A DNA stretch of 9,771 nucleotides from assembly GCA_016181905.1 (NCBI GenBank), contig JACOYM010000033.1, positions 1 through 9,771 of the forward strand. The letters are read 5' to 3'. The stretch's first letter is position 1; each line of letters opens with the position of its first letter. The translations under genes were made by a program, and so were the position numbers. Source of the stretch: Candidatus Pacearchaeota archaeon. GTDB taxonomy: Archaea > Nanobdellota > Nanobdellia > Pacearchaeales > GW2011-AR1. The notes below the pieces were generated by a model. That model did not search any database and was not told the origin of the DNA. It saw only the letters and a list, made by a program, of their open reading frames with translations. Positions 1-5,358 of this stretch are shown here, one piece after another.

Positions 1-72
1 GAAGTAGACTGTTCAAAATATTCAGCATTTTTAAGGAAGGATATAGTAAATTGGCTCATGCTACAAAGTTGA
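1..72 (+). CDS. Possible 3' end of a gene cut by the window edge
   Basis: Frame 1 is open from the first base to a TGA at 70-72 and would end a protein in ...VNWLMLQS. It has no visible start in the window. Frame 3 is also open here and runs into the lipoprotein gene, so the choice of frame is uncertain. No family can be recognised from 23 residues. Confidence 0.25.
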   Translation, partial: EVDCSKYSAFLRKDIVNWLMLQS

Positions 73-122
73 TATTGTTAGAAAAAGGTATTAAGCCAAG
101 AAAATCTGAGAAGGAGGATTTT

Positions 123-680
123 ATGAAAACCATATGCTTTGTTTTATCTATATGCCTTATGTTGGTGGCAGGGGGATGTGGAACTACCAACGTGTTTCTA
201 AAAGATGATTCATTGTTTGCAGGAAAGATAGCTGTGATGGATTTTGAATATGAGCCTGCAAAGGATGCACATGAGCTTCTATATGGCTCTACATGGACTA
301 TGAAAGCTGGCGAGACTATTGCTGACCAGATTGCCAATTCCCTTTTTGGGTATGGTGTTGATGTTAAGCGTATTCCATTATCTGATGAAGTCAAAACTCT
401 GTGCGAAAAAGCAGAGTATAAAAAGATTGGCGAAATGCTTGGAGTTGACTACATTATTTTTGGAAATGTGAATGAGCATGGTGCAGTAGGCATTACCGGG
501 ATTGTCAGGGGCTTTTCAAGTTTTTCCTTGAGATGTGTTACTATAGAAACTGGAAAGGTTGCATGGTCAACTGCTGTGTCGGGGAGCAGTTTTTATTCAA
601 GCCAGACAACTATTTCTGGTAAACAATCAGAAAAGGTTGTTGAAAAACTTATGAGAAAGATAAAAGGGGCTAGAAGTTAG
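123..680 (+). CDS. Outer-membrane-type lipoprotein with CsgG/LpoB-like fold
   Basis: A 185-residue secreted lipoprotein. Residues 1-18 form a lipoprotein signal peptide and the lipobox AGGC places the lipid-bearing cysteine at 19. The start at 123 is chosen because GAGAAGGAGG lies just upstream and the signal peptide must be N-terminal; the same frame is open further upstream (TTG at 51) but would bury the signal. The mature part follows the pattern of CsgG-like and LpoB-like periplasmic domains: a first strand KIAVMDFEY (about 35-43), an amphipathic helix with ADQIANSLF, a strand VDVKRI, then the IGEMLGVDYIIFGNV block (about 122-136), and a late strand pair around ETGKVAWS. In those families this fold forms the curli secretion pore or activates penicillin-binding proteins. 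Which role applies cannot be told here, and it is shorter than CsgG, so a pore is less likely. No curli genes are nearby. Confidence 0.82.
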   Translation: MKTICFVLSICLMLVAGGCGTTNVFLKDDSLFAGKIAVMDFEYEPAKDAHELLYGSTWTMKAGETIADQIANSLFGYGVDVKRIPLSDEVKTLCEKAEYKKIGEMLGVDYIIFGNVNEHGAVGITGIVRGFSSFSLRCVTIETGKVAWSTAVSGSSFYSSQTTISGKQSEKVVEKLMRKIKGARS

Positions 681-728
681 AATTCGAAAAGCCAAAAAAT
701 GGCAAATAAAAGAGAGGAGAAAAAGAAA

Positions 729-899
729 ATGGAGCAAGAAATAGCAGATAGCATAGGGGTAATAGAGGCAAAAAGAAAAGAGCAAAAAGATAATCGTCCA
801 GTGGCCCATAGAATATTTTCTGGCATTAGAATGGTTCCTGAAAGGGACAGGTTTGGAGAATTCACGGGATGTGAAGCTGTTAAGGTTTATAGAGACTAA
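729..899 (+). CDS. Small basic hypothetical protein (56 aa)
   Basis: I do not recognise this protein. It starts at 729 behind GAGAGGAGA at a spacing of about nine bases; an in-frame ATG at 699 has no ribosome site and would add ten mostly charged residues. The first half is a charged helix (EQEIADSIGVIEAKRKEQK) and the second half looks like a short beta-rich unit ending in GCEAVKVYRD. There is no membrane segment and no metal-binding motif. It lies 48 bases after the lipoprotein gene and 39 bases before the next start, in a co-directional string of small genes. Confidence 0.7.
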   Translation: MEQEIADSIGVIEAKRKEQKDNRPVAHRIFSGIRMVPERDRFGEFTGCEAVKVYRD

Positions 900-938
900 T
901 CAGCAAAAAGCAATTAGAAAAGGAGGAGAAAAAAGGAA

Positions 939-1157
939 ATGAGCAAATTAAAAAAGGCGAAGACAGAAACAAAAACGCTGGGTTGGGCAATAAAAGAAAC
1001 GCGAGGTATGATTAAAATTATGCAGGAAATACTTCTCACAAAAGGAGGATTGCCCAAGATGGTGGAGAAAGATGCGTCAGAAGCAGTAGAAGGTATAGGT
1101 AGAATAGTAACACATATAGAAAAAATTGTGGAGAAAAGAAGAAAAAGGGGAAAATAA
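939..1157 (+). CDS. Small helical hypothetical protein (72 aa)
   Basis: An unrecognised, strongly basic and helical protein. Start 939 follows AAAAGGAGGAG, with about ten further purines before the ATG. Two amphipathic helices can be drawn, one around ETRGMIKIMQEILL and one around EAVEGIGRIVTHIEKIVEK, and the chain ends in RRKRGK. A short helical hairpin that self-associates or binds nucleic acid would fit, but this is inference. Its last codons lie one base from the ATG of the following membrane gene, and the purine-rich coding sequence for the basic tail doubles as that gene's ribosome site, so the two are probably translated together. Confidence 0.72.
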   Translation: MSKLKKAKTETKTLGWAIKETRGMIKIMQEILLTKGGLPKMVEKDASEAVEGIGRIVTHIEKIVEKRRKRGK

Positions 1158-1158
1158 A

Positions 1159-1341
1159 ATGAAAGCTTTAATCGGATTGGTTCTGATAGCAGGAGGTGGC
1201 TTGATTGCAAATATTTGTGCTGGACCAGGATATAATATAATATTACTGCTGCTAAGTATAGCTCTGATAATAGCCGGATTAGTACTTGTTGGTTTGGAGA
1301 TGGAGAGTTTAAAGGGAAGATATAATCCAAAGAGAATGTGA
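1159..1341 (+). CDS. Small two-helix membrane protein (60 aa)
   Basis: Two hydrophobic segments are clear, residues about 3-20 and 26-46, separated by a short turn containing CAGPG. A basic tail (GRYNPKRM) follows, which by the positive-inside rule suggests both ends are cytoplasmic. The ATG at 1159 has AAAAGGGGAAAA upstream and sits one base after the stop of the preceding gene. An in-frame ATG at 1126 would put a charged stretch ahead of the first helix and overlap the previous gene, so it is less likely. It is not assignable to a family. It is the last gene before a strong inverted repeat that may end the transcript. Confidence 0.7.
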   Translation: MKALIGLVLIAGGGLIANICAGPGYNIILLLLSIALIIAGLVLVGLEMESLKGRYNPKRM

Positions 1342-1352
1342 AACGATTTAAT

Positions 1353-1431
1353 GAGCTGAGGGCCAGATTAAAAACAAGAATAAGATTGGGCAAAGAGATT
1401 GGGCAAAGCCCCCAGGCCCTCAGCTTTATTT
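1353..1431 (+). terminator. Strong inverted repeat with T-rich tail, possible terminator or structured RNA
   Basis: GCTGAGGGCC at 1355-1364 is an exact inverted match to GGCCCTCAGC at 1415-1424, with one or two further outer pairs, and TTTATTT follows directly. The 50-base interior contains a second small hairpin (GGGC AAA GCCC, 1401-1411) and a 13-base tandem repeat. A GC-rich stem followed by a T-rich run fits an intrinsic terminator of the 123-1341 string. The large loop is unusual, so a structured small RNA or a palindromic insertion is also possible. Confidence 0.5.
1383..1408 (+). repeat. Perfect 13-base tandem repeat inside the hairpin
   Basis: AGATTGGGCAAAG occurs twice head to tail (1383-1395 and 1396-1408). 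Both copies lie in the loop of the larger inverted repeat, and the second copy supplies the 5' arm of the inner GGGC/GCCC hairpin. This looks like a slippage duplication within a structured element. Confidence 0.85.
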
Positions 1432-1458
1432 AAGGAAATGAGAAAGAAGGGAAAAGCC

Positions 1459-1569
1459 ATGAAAAAGTGGATGAAACATTTTCATATTGATTCTGGTTTT
1501 ATTATTGAGGCAATTATTCTTGCGGCAATAGCAGTATTGTTATTTCTATTGTTGAATCAGAAGAAGTGA
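1459..1569 (+). CDS. Single-helix membrane micropeptide (36 aa)
   Basis: The protein starts with a basic, His-containing head (MKKWMKHFHIDSG), runs into one membrane helix at about residues 14-32 (FIIEAIILAAIAVLLFLLL) and ends in NQKK. Start 1459 is preceded by GAAGGGAAAAGCC. An in-frame ATG at 1438 has only AAGGA just before it and would add seven residues. The fixed Glu at the edge of the helix is unusual for a simple anchor. No family is recognised. It is the first gene after the possible terminator. Confidence 0.6.
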   Translation: MKKWMKHFHIDSGFIIEAIILAAIAVLLFLLLNQKK

Positions 1570-1642
1570 ATTAAGTTAAAAATAGTTTCAGGGAAAAGAG
1601 GTGCATTAAAACAGAAAGAATAAAGAAAAGGAGGAATGAGAG

Positions 1643-1906
1643 ATGGGAACAGAAAAGCAGAGAGGAATCAGCAGGGAGCTCAAAAAGGCATTTATAGGTG
1701 ACGCAAAAAAATTAAATAGATTTGTAAGTGACATAAGAAAATTAATATCCCGAACTGAATCTCTTAAAAGGGGTTATAACAAGGCGGCAATTAAATATTT
1801 CCAGGGTTTTATTGGTTCCCATATGAGATTTGACAGGGGAATAAAAGATATCAAACTTGTTTTAGAGAGCATCTTAAAAGGCAAAGGAACTAGTAATGGA
1901 TTGTAA
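1643..1906 (+). CDS. Helical basic hypothetical protein (87 aa)
   Basis: Start 1643 follows AAAAGGAGGAATGAGAG, a near-ideal ribosome site. The product is soluble, basic and predicted almost wholly helical, with heptad-like segments around residues 10-40 (ELKKAFIGDAKKLNRFVSDI) and 60-80 (FDRGIKDIKLVLESIL). A helical bundle or a small structural or nucleic-acid-binding protein would fit. I recognise no family. The final 11 bases overlap a possible tiny gene at 1896. Confidence 0.72.
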   Translation: MGTEKQRGISRELKKAFIGDAKKLNRFVSDIRKLISRTESLKRGYNKAAIKYFQGFIGSHMRFDRGIKDIKLVLESILKGKGTSNGL

Positions 1907-1970
1907 AATATGCAAAAATGTCCTGACTAAAATCAGAAAAAAGAAGAAAGCATTTGAAAACCTGAAATAA
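1896..1970 (+). CDS. Possible coupled micropeptide with a CxxC motif (24 aa)
   Basis: ATG at 1896 lies inside the last codons of the preceding gene and has AAAGGA about eight bases upstream. It encodes MDCKICKNVLTK followed by a lysine-rich tail. The CKIC pair could be half of a metal site or a thiol motif. Overlapping start and length suggest translation by coupling if it is real. It is too short to confirm by composition alone. Confidence 0.35.
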   Translation: MDCKICKNVLTKIRKKKKAFENLK

Positions 1971-2000
1971 ACAGAATCATAAAAAAGGAGGAGAAATGAG

Positions 2001-2264
2001 ATGTACAAAATAGGAGATACTTTTATCACGAAGGATTTAGATTATACTGGAAAATTGATGATGTATTATGTTTTGGTTCAGGTGGCGGACTTTCAAATTG
2101 CATTAATCGGGCTGGGGACCTGGAATAGGTGGCATGAGAGTGTTAATGTAAAAGATATTCATGCAATAACATATATAGAATTTAAAAAAATCTCTTATGG
2201 CGGTAAATTTAAGAGATGCAATAAAGAAGAAGCGTTTAAGTGTTTACTACAAGCATGTGCATAA
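2001..2264 (+). CDS. Hypothetical protein, alpha-beta (87 aa)
   Basis: Start 2001 sits behind AAAAAAGGAGGAG. The N-terminal half looks like a small beta barrel: MYKIGDTFITKD, then VLVQVADFQIALIGL, then TWNRWHESVNV. A short helix follows, with ITYIEFKKISYGGKFKRC, and the chain ends in a helix KEEAFKCLLQACA. The pattern 'KIGDTFI...Y.LVQV....IALI.L..GNRW' resembles many small plasmid and phage beta proteins of unknown role, but I cannot name a family. There is no membrane segment. Two cysteines near the C-terminus are not in a zinc-type arrangement. Confidence 0.72.
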   Translation: MYKIGDTFITKDLDYTGKLMMYYVLVQVADFQIALIGLGTWNRWHESVNVKDIHAITYIEFKKISYGGKFKRCNKEEAFKCLLQACA

Positions 2265-2338
2265 TGTTGTGATATGTGAAGTATAATACCTTTATATGGC
2301 AGGCTAAAAGGAGTTTGAAATATGAAAGGAGAAAGAAA

Positions 2339-2746
2339 ATGACTGATAAAGAAAGAAAAGAGGCGGAAGCAAAAGTTCTATGGTTAAAACCTGATTCTGG
2401 GACAGGTTTTGGTTTGTGCGCATTTGCAGGACAAATAATATGGAATGAGCAAGAGCCAAAGAAATTTAATCCTGAAACTGGCAGGTTTGATGATGATTGG
2501 GCGAGTGTGGTAGCAGTAATAGGCCCAAAGCTCAAGTATTTTGACTGGGAATTAGAAAAGATAATTCCATTTGCAGAAAAAATGACCCAAGAATATGACA
2601 AGCACTGGAGATACAGGGTGGGTTGTAATCTAATCATTCTTGAGAAGCGTGAAGATGGCAGGTGGTTGCGCAAAAGAATGTCATGGATAGAGGGGCAGAT
2701 GTATTCAAAATCATTGGATGAAGCTATAAAGATATTTCTGCAGTAA
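2339..2746 (+). CDS. Hypothetical soluble protein (135 aa)
   Basis: The ATG at 2339 follows AAAGGAGAAAG at ideal spacing; the same frame is open back to a GTG at 2276 but that has no ribosome site. The N-terminus is a charged helix (TDKERKEAEAKVLWLKPD), followed by GTGFGLCAFAGQIIWNEQ, where the glycine-rich turn could be a loop between strands. The middle carries an acidic, tryptophan-bearing stretch (RFDDDWASVVAVIG), and the C-terminal half alternates aromatic and charged residues with a final amphipathic helix (SLDEAIKIFLQ). No catalytic motif is visible and the family is unknown. It is one of the larger soluble proteins of the window. Confidence 0.75.
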   Translation: MTDKERKEAEAKVLWLKPDSGTGFGLCAFAGQIIWNEQEPKKFNPETGRFDDDWASVVAVIGPKLKYFDWELEKIIPFAEKMTQEYDKHWRYRVGCNLIILEKREDGRWLRKRMSWIEGQMYSKSLDEAIKIFLQ

Positions 2747-2754
2747 GGGGAAGC

Positions 2755-2781
2755 ATGGGTGTCAAATCAGGCGGGTTGTAA
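2755..2781 (+). CDS. Possible 8-residue leader ORF (MGVKSGGL)
   Basis: TAAGGGG ends four bases before an ATG, and the frame closes after eight codons with TAA. It lies between two well-supported genes and could be a leader peptide coupling 2339-2746 to 2808-2978, or chance. Confidence 0.2.
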   Translation: MGVKSGGL

Positions 2782-2807
2782 ACATTGATTGATGAAAGGA
2801 GAAATAA

Positions 2808-2978
2808 ATGGCTAAATTAGGGACAAACATACTTGAGGAGCATACTCCAGAAGAGATACTTGAGATTATGAACAAGTGGTATCCTTCTGAAGCAGAAGTA
2901 AATGAGTTATTGGGAATCAGGCTTGCAAAAGCCCTGATTAATGCAAACGCATGTGTAGAAGCGTATGAAGCCGCTTGA
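2808..2978 (+). CDS. Small helical acidic protein (56 aa)
   Basis: A short but convincing gene: ATG at 2808 follows GAAAGGAGAAATAA. The product is MAKLGTNILEEHTPEEILEI... and is acidic and fully helical, unlike most basic neighbours. It contains a proline-started helix (TPEEILEIMNKWYP), then PSEAEVNELLGIRLAKALI, which has the look of a small helix-turn-helix or helical-bundle adaptor. It ends in EAYEAA. No family is recognised. The reading frame on the opposite strand across this gene is longer but lacks any ribosome site. Confidence 0.7.
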   Translation: MAKLGTNILEEHTPEEILEIMNKWYPSEAEVNELLGIRLAKALINANACVEAYEAA

Positions 2979-3100
2979 ATGTGAAGAAGAAAAATTACGA
3001 AGATGGCTGTGCCCTTAGTCTGATTAGAGGAAAGAAGTTGGAGAAAAGAGCAAGATAGGAGAAAATAAGAAAGGAGAAAAGAGGAAGAGAGGTGAGATTT

Positions 3101-3352
3101 ATGCAGTGCGCAAAAGGACATGCTACTTGTGAGATGGAGAAGATTTATCACGAGGAGATAAAAGGTGATTTTACTTTCGCAACAGCAGATACTTATCAAT
3201 GCCCAACCTGCGGGACAATTAAATCAAAGTTGTCTTCAAAAGGCAATTATGGGAAATTTACGGCAAGAATTATTGATGGGATGGTAAGCTTGGATGATAT
3301 TAAAACCCTAAATGAGATTACTCGTATGGGAAAACTAATATCCCTCCCCTAA
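3101..3352 (+). CDS. Zinc-ribbon-like protein (83 aa)
   Basis: The N-terminal 40 residues carry four cysteines and two nearby histidines: MQCAKGHATCEM, then a spacer with YHEEIKGDFTF, then YQCPTCG. C3, C10, C36 and C39 (with H7 as an alternative ligand) could bind one zinc ion in a rubredoxin-type or ribbon-type knuckle; the second pair CPTCG is typical. The C-terminal half is a basic strand region (IKSKLSSKGNYGKFTARI) and a helix. ATG 3101 is chosen with AGAGAGGTGA upstream; an in-frame GTG at 3092 would add three residues and cannot be excluded. Such proteins often bind nucleic acid or act as adaptors. A precise function is not visible. Confidence 0.72.
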   Translation: MQCAKGHATCEMEKIYHEEIKGDFTFATADTYQCPTCGTIKSKLSSKGNYGKFTARIIDGMVSLDDIKTLNEITRMGKLISLP

Positions 3353-3411
3353 GAGACAGAACAGAAACAATAAAGGCGCGAGGCACAGGAAGAAAAAAGG
3401 AGGAATGAGAA

Positions 3412-3885
3412 ATGAAATGGCTAATTTGTGTATTAGTTGGTTTAGTTACTTTGATAATTAGTATTTGGATGGGTGTTATGATGGGTTACACTATTAATAG
3501 AGATACAACAAGCTGGCTAATTAGGGCGCAGGTTGCAAGCAATCCCACAGACATGCTGGAATATCTGAAAAATTGCGAGAATGGAATGAAAAATTTGAAT
3601 CTAACAGAAGGGTATGCCAGCCTAATCTTCAAGAAACCAGAAACTGACATGAGACTAATAATGAAAAGCCTTTCATCATCAATTGAAAGAGCCAAGAATG
3701 TGCAGAAGATGAAGCCAAGTAGCACAGAATATCAGGTTGCGCTTGATGATTTGAGAGGCACCCTTAGAGAATTAGACCTATACTCCCCTCAAAGATGGAA
3801 TACCAAAGTATGGTTTCTGAACATCCTAATTCCAGTTTTTTGGATTTTAACATTTATATTAGGTTTCTATGCAGAGACTTATTAA
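3412..3885 (+). CDS. Bitopic-hairpin membrane protein with central helical domain (157 aa)
   Basis: An N-terminal membrane helix spans residues about 3-25 and a C-terminal helix about 131-152. Between them is a soluble domain of roughly 100 residues. If the short N-terminus is cytoplasmic, that domain would lie outside. It is helical, begins NRDTTSWLIRAQVA, and includes DMLEYLKNCENGMKNL, DMRLIMKSLSSSIERAKNVQKM and YQVALDDLRGTLRELDLYSP, which look like a long four-helix or coiled-coil arrangement. Start 3412 follows AAAAAAGGAGGAATGAG. The layout (helix, large helical domain, helix) resembles membrane-spanning sensor or scaffold proteins, but no enzymatic motif is present. It is among the best-formed genes of the window and a good candidate for a conserved family. 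I cannot name that family with confidence. Confidence 0.78.
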   Translation: MKWLICVLVGLVTLIISIWMGVMMGYTINRDTTSWLIRAQVASNPTDMLEYLKNCENGMKNLNLTEGYASLIFKKPETDMRLIMKSLSSSIERAKNVQKMKPSSTEYQVALDDLRGTLRELDLYSPQRWNTKVWFLNILIPVFWILTFILGFYAETY

Positions 3886-3924
3886 GAAAGGAGAAAAGAA
3901 AATGGAAAAATTAATAAAAACATT
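3885..3924 (+). repeat. 40-base leader/start repeat, copy A (partner at 9368-9407)
   Basis: The ribosome site, start codon and first seven codons (MEKLIKT, plus the first two bases of codon 8) of the gene at 3902 match those of the gene at 9385 in 39 of 40 bases; the one difference is at 3894/9377. Beyond this point the two genes are unrelated in sequence. Confidence 0.9.
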
Positions 3925-4141
3925 GTTTAAAGCATGCTTTGCAGTGTGGTTTCTAATTGCTATGTTGAGTTTTGTAATACTTGCATGCTTAAAAGAGATT
4001 TTTTATGTTACAGATAAGCAGGGCAATATTATTGCATTAGCTGTGGCACTTTGGATATTGGTCCCTATAATTTTAGCCGCAGCTATAGAGAGTGTAAAGA
4101 GTTCACCTGAAAAAGAAAGGGTGCATGAAATCAGAAAGTAG
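3902..4141 (+). CDS. Two-helix membrane protein, MEKLIKT leader (79 aa)
   Basis: The start at 3902 follows AGAAAGGAGAAAAGAAA and lies 16 bases after the stop of the preceding membrane gene. Two hydrophobic segments, residues about 8-30 and 43-61, are separated by a polar loop (KEIFYVTDKQGN). The charged tail (SSPEKERVHEIRK) implies cytoplasmic ends. The first eight residues are identical in DNA to those of the tiny membrane protein at 9385-9516, although the remainder differs. No family is recognised. Confidence 0.74.
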   Translation: MEKLIKTLFKACFAVWFLIAMLSFVILACLKEIFYVTDKQGNIIALAVALWILVPIILAAAIESVKSSPEKERVHEIRK

Positions 4142-4207
4142 GTGAAAAACCCTGCGTGCAGCCTTTAGAGTTGAATAAGCAGGAAAGATATTTTTGAGCA
4201 GAGAAAG

Positions 4208-4252
4208 ATGAAAAAAGCAAAAGATAAATTAACGAGAGGAGAAGAATTATGA
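4208..4252 (+). CDS. Possible 14-residue upstream peptide
   Basis: ATG at 4208 opens MKKAKDKLTRGEEL and its stop overlaps the next start in the arrangement ATGA (4249-4252). The ribosome site is weak (GAGAAAG close to the start). It could couple to the gene at 4249 or be chance. The surrounding 4142-4248 stretch otherwise holds no gene I can support. Confidence 0.18.
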   Translation: MKKAKDKLTRGEEL

Positions 4253-4401
4253 AAAATGCAAGAAAATGCTCAGGAAGCTTAAAAGAACTAAAGAAATTAG
4301 AAAAGGGCATAAAGAAATCAATGGAGAGATTGATTAAGAGAGGGATTTCAGAGACCTTTAACCTTTCAGCACAAGAGTTGCGAAGATTAAATAGGATATA
4401 A
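4249..4401 (+). CDS. Small basic helical protein (50 aa)
   Basis: Start 4249 follows GAGAGGAGAAGAATT. The product is very basic and helical: MKNARKCSGSLKELKKLEKG, then IKKSMERLIKRGI, then a final helix SAQELRRLNRI. Charge and length suggest nucleic-acid or membrane-surface binding, but nothing specific is visible. The order of helix, short turn and LSAQELRRLNR recalls the second half of small helix-turn-helix proteins without enough length to claim one. Confidence 0.66.
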   Translation: MKNARKCSGSLKELKKLEKGIKKSMERLIKRGISETFNLSAQELRRLNRI

Positions 4402-4477
4402 GCTAATTCGCAGTTTCAAATAAAGAAAAGGATGGTGTATGGGTATGAAAAAGAAGGTTGAAGGAGAGAAAAAGGAA

Positions 4478-4777
4478 ATGAACGAATTATATTATTATGA
4501 GGAAGGAAAAAAGAGGACAAAACTTCCTTTTGTACAGGGGATTGTCATAGAATCAAAAGGTTATGTAGATAGATTGTACTTTAGGATTGATTCCTTACCA
4601 GAAAAATTGGGAAATTACCTTATTTTTAGCCCACTTATACGGCTTGATGTAGGTGAGGAAGTTAGGGCATATCACTTTAAAGGAGACTCTCGTTGCTGTG
4701 TTGTGGGGATTCAAATTCTTGAAAAAGGCAAAGTTAAATTTCAAGCAACAGATTCTCCAAATTGCTACTTTGAATGA
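4478..4777 (+). CDS. Small beta protein, OB-like (99 aa)
   Basis: Start 4478 is chosen because AAGGAGAG lies eight to nine bases upstream; in-frame ATGs at 4439 and 4445 would add a charged 11-13 residue head. After MNELYYYEEGKKRTKLPF the chain alternates strands and turns: FVQGIVIESKGYVDRLYFRI, LGNYLIFSPLIRLDVGEEVRAYHF and RCCVVGIQILEKGKVKFQA. This strand pattern, with a hydrophobic then charged alternation and a 'GEEVRAY' turn, looks like a five-strand barrel of the OB type. OB folds commonly bind nucleic acid or sugars, but no sequence motif settles this. Its family is unrecognised. Confidence 0.72.
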   Translation: MNELYYYEEGKKRTKLPFVQGIVIESKGYVDRLYFRIDSLPEKLGNYLIFSPLIRLDVGEEVRAYHFKGDSRCCVVGIQILEKGKVKFQATDSPNCYFE

Positions 4778-4820
4778 GTATTTTAGGACACAATATAAGA
4801 AGAAAAGGAGGTGCAAAGAT

Positions 4821-4829
4821 ATGAACTAA
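4821..4829 (+). other. Two-codon minigene ATG AAC TAA behind a strong ribosome site
   Basis: AAAAGGAGGTG (about 4803-4813) lies at ideal spacing from an ATG that is followed at once by AAC and TAA. The frame after the TAA stays open without interruption into the membrane gene at 4968. The two-codon arrangement with a strong Shine-Dalgarno resembles the phage lambda bar minigenes. It could instead be a gene start broken by a nonsense change. Confidence 0.45.
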
Positions 4830-4841
4830 AGAAATAAATAT

Positions 4842-4917
4842 GAGGCCTTTTCGGGCAGCCCGGGCTTGTTTTTTTTCGGTTGGTATGAAAAGTATGAGGA
4901 CGAGCAAGCTCGGGCTG
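4842..4917 (+). promoter_or_regulatory. GC-rich inverted repeat with U8 tract in a leader
   Basis: CAGCCCGGGCTTG (4856-4868) and CAAGCTCGGGCTG (4905-4917) pair over 13 positions with a single G-U pair, enclosing 36 bases that begin with eight T (4869-4876). A weaker hairpin just upstream (AGGCC 4842-4846 with GGCTT 4863-4867, plus an inner CGG/CCG) would place the T run as in an intrinsic terminator. Both structures use 4856-4867, so they exclude each other. GC content here is well above the surroundings. It may be an attenuator-like leader for 4968-5228 or a small palindromic insertion. Confidence 0.4.
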
Positions 4918-4967
4918 TAAAAAACAGGCAGAAATCTGAAAGAGAAAGTGAAAGGAGAGGTTTGATA

Positions 4968-5228
4968 ATGAAAACTGCAAAGGCTTTTTGGAAAATAATG
5001 TGGGGGGTGGTTTTTTTGACCATGCTTGTATGTTTTCGATTTACAACCTTTTTTACAGCATGTTTATTATCAAAGATTCCTGGAATGCCAGTAATAGGCT
5101 TTATGATTCTGGGAATACTGATAACAGGTTTTATAAATTTGTACCTATTCGAGCGGTTCTGGGAACCGATGATTCAGAAAATAGAAAAGAGGATAAAAGA
5201 AGCTCAGGTAAATGAGGTTTCGTGTTGA
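4968..5228 (+). CDS. Two-helix membrane protein (86 aa)
   Basis: Start 4968 follows GAAAGGAGAGGTTTGATA. Hydrophobic segments run from about residue 9 to 34 and 41 to 61, joined by a short turn with SKIPGMP. A long amphipathic, charged tail follows (FERFWEPMIQKIEKRIKEAQ). The tail probably lies on the cytoplasmic face as a helix. The same frame continues open upstream through a charged stretch (EKYEDEQARA and following) to the UAA of the minigene at 4821, so a longer ancestral or recoded product cannot be ruled out. No family is recognised. Confidence 0.72.
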   Translation: MKTAKAFWKIMWGVVFLTMLVCFRFTTFFTACLLSKIPGMPVIGFMILGILITGFINLYLFERFWEPMIQKIEKRIKEAQVNEVSC

Positions 5229-5268
5229 GGAAATCATAAGATAAAGGCTATAACAGATAGGAGAAAAA

Positions 5269-5306
5269 GCCATGGGCAAGAAATCTAATAAGGTGCTAAG
5301 GGAGTT
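5269..5306 (+). repeat. Duplicated gene start, copy A (partner at 5519-5556)
   Basis: GCCATGGGCAAGAAATCTAA and the next three bases are identical at 5269-5291 and 5519-5541, and weaker similarity continues for about 15 bases to 5306/5556. Both copies carry a ribosome site, ATG and the first codons MGKKSN. The downstream coding parts have diverged. Confidence 0.88.
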
Positions 5307-5358
5307 GCGTGAAGGTTGGTGTAAACGAAATAGAGATTACAAAGGTTGTAAAGATTAA
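5272..5358 (+). CDS. Short basic peptide, possible truncated paralog (28 aa)
   Basis: Start 5272 has ATAGGAGAAAAAGCC upstream. The product MGKKSNKVLRELREGWCKRN... is the N-terminal half of the protein at 5522, with which it shares MGKKSN--LR-L. It ends early at 5358, and its last 50 bases overlap the GvpO-like gene in another frame. It may be a decayed copy of the 5522 gene, an upstream peptide for the overlapping gene, or the first exon-like part of a frameshifted fusion. Confidence 0.45.
   Translation: MGKKSNKVLRELREGWCKRNRDYKGCKD

Noticed and set aside
51..122. Upstream extension of the lipoprotein gene to TTG 51
   Set aside because: It would place 24 charged residues before a lipoprotein signal peptide; the ATG at 123 has the better ribosome site.
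1353..1431. Integron attC site
   Set aside because: No GTTRRRY/RYYYAAC core sites at the ends, no integrase, and other gene linkers do not carry a related palindrome.
2981..3058. Short frames between 2978 and 3101, for example a GTG start at 2981 or ATG at 2965
   Set aside because: At most 25 codons, weak or absent ribosome sites, and overlap with the end of the 2808 gene; the stretch is mostly polypurine linker.
2762..3199. Long open frame on the minus strand (and similar ones at 914-1393, 2236-2673, 8089-8433, 8887-9366)
   Set aside because: These mirror well-supported + strand genes, have no Shine-Dalgarno before their starts, and translate to serine/leucine/phenylalanine-rich sequence typical of antisense to purine-rich DNA.
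4840..4920. 26-codon frame beginning ATGAGGCCTTTT
   Set aside because: No ribosome site; only plausible by re-initiation after the two-codon minigene, and the sequence is dictated by the inverted repeat.
4988..5215. Second frame inside the 4968-5228 membrane gene (also 6405-6593 in 6253-6612)
   Set aside because: Out-of-phase shadows without ribosome sites; the overlapped frames have clear membrane helices.
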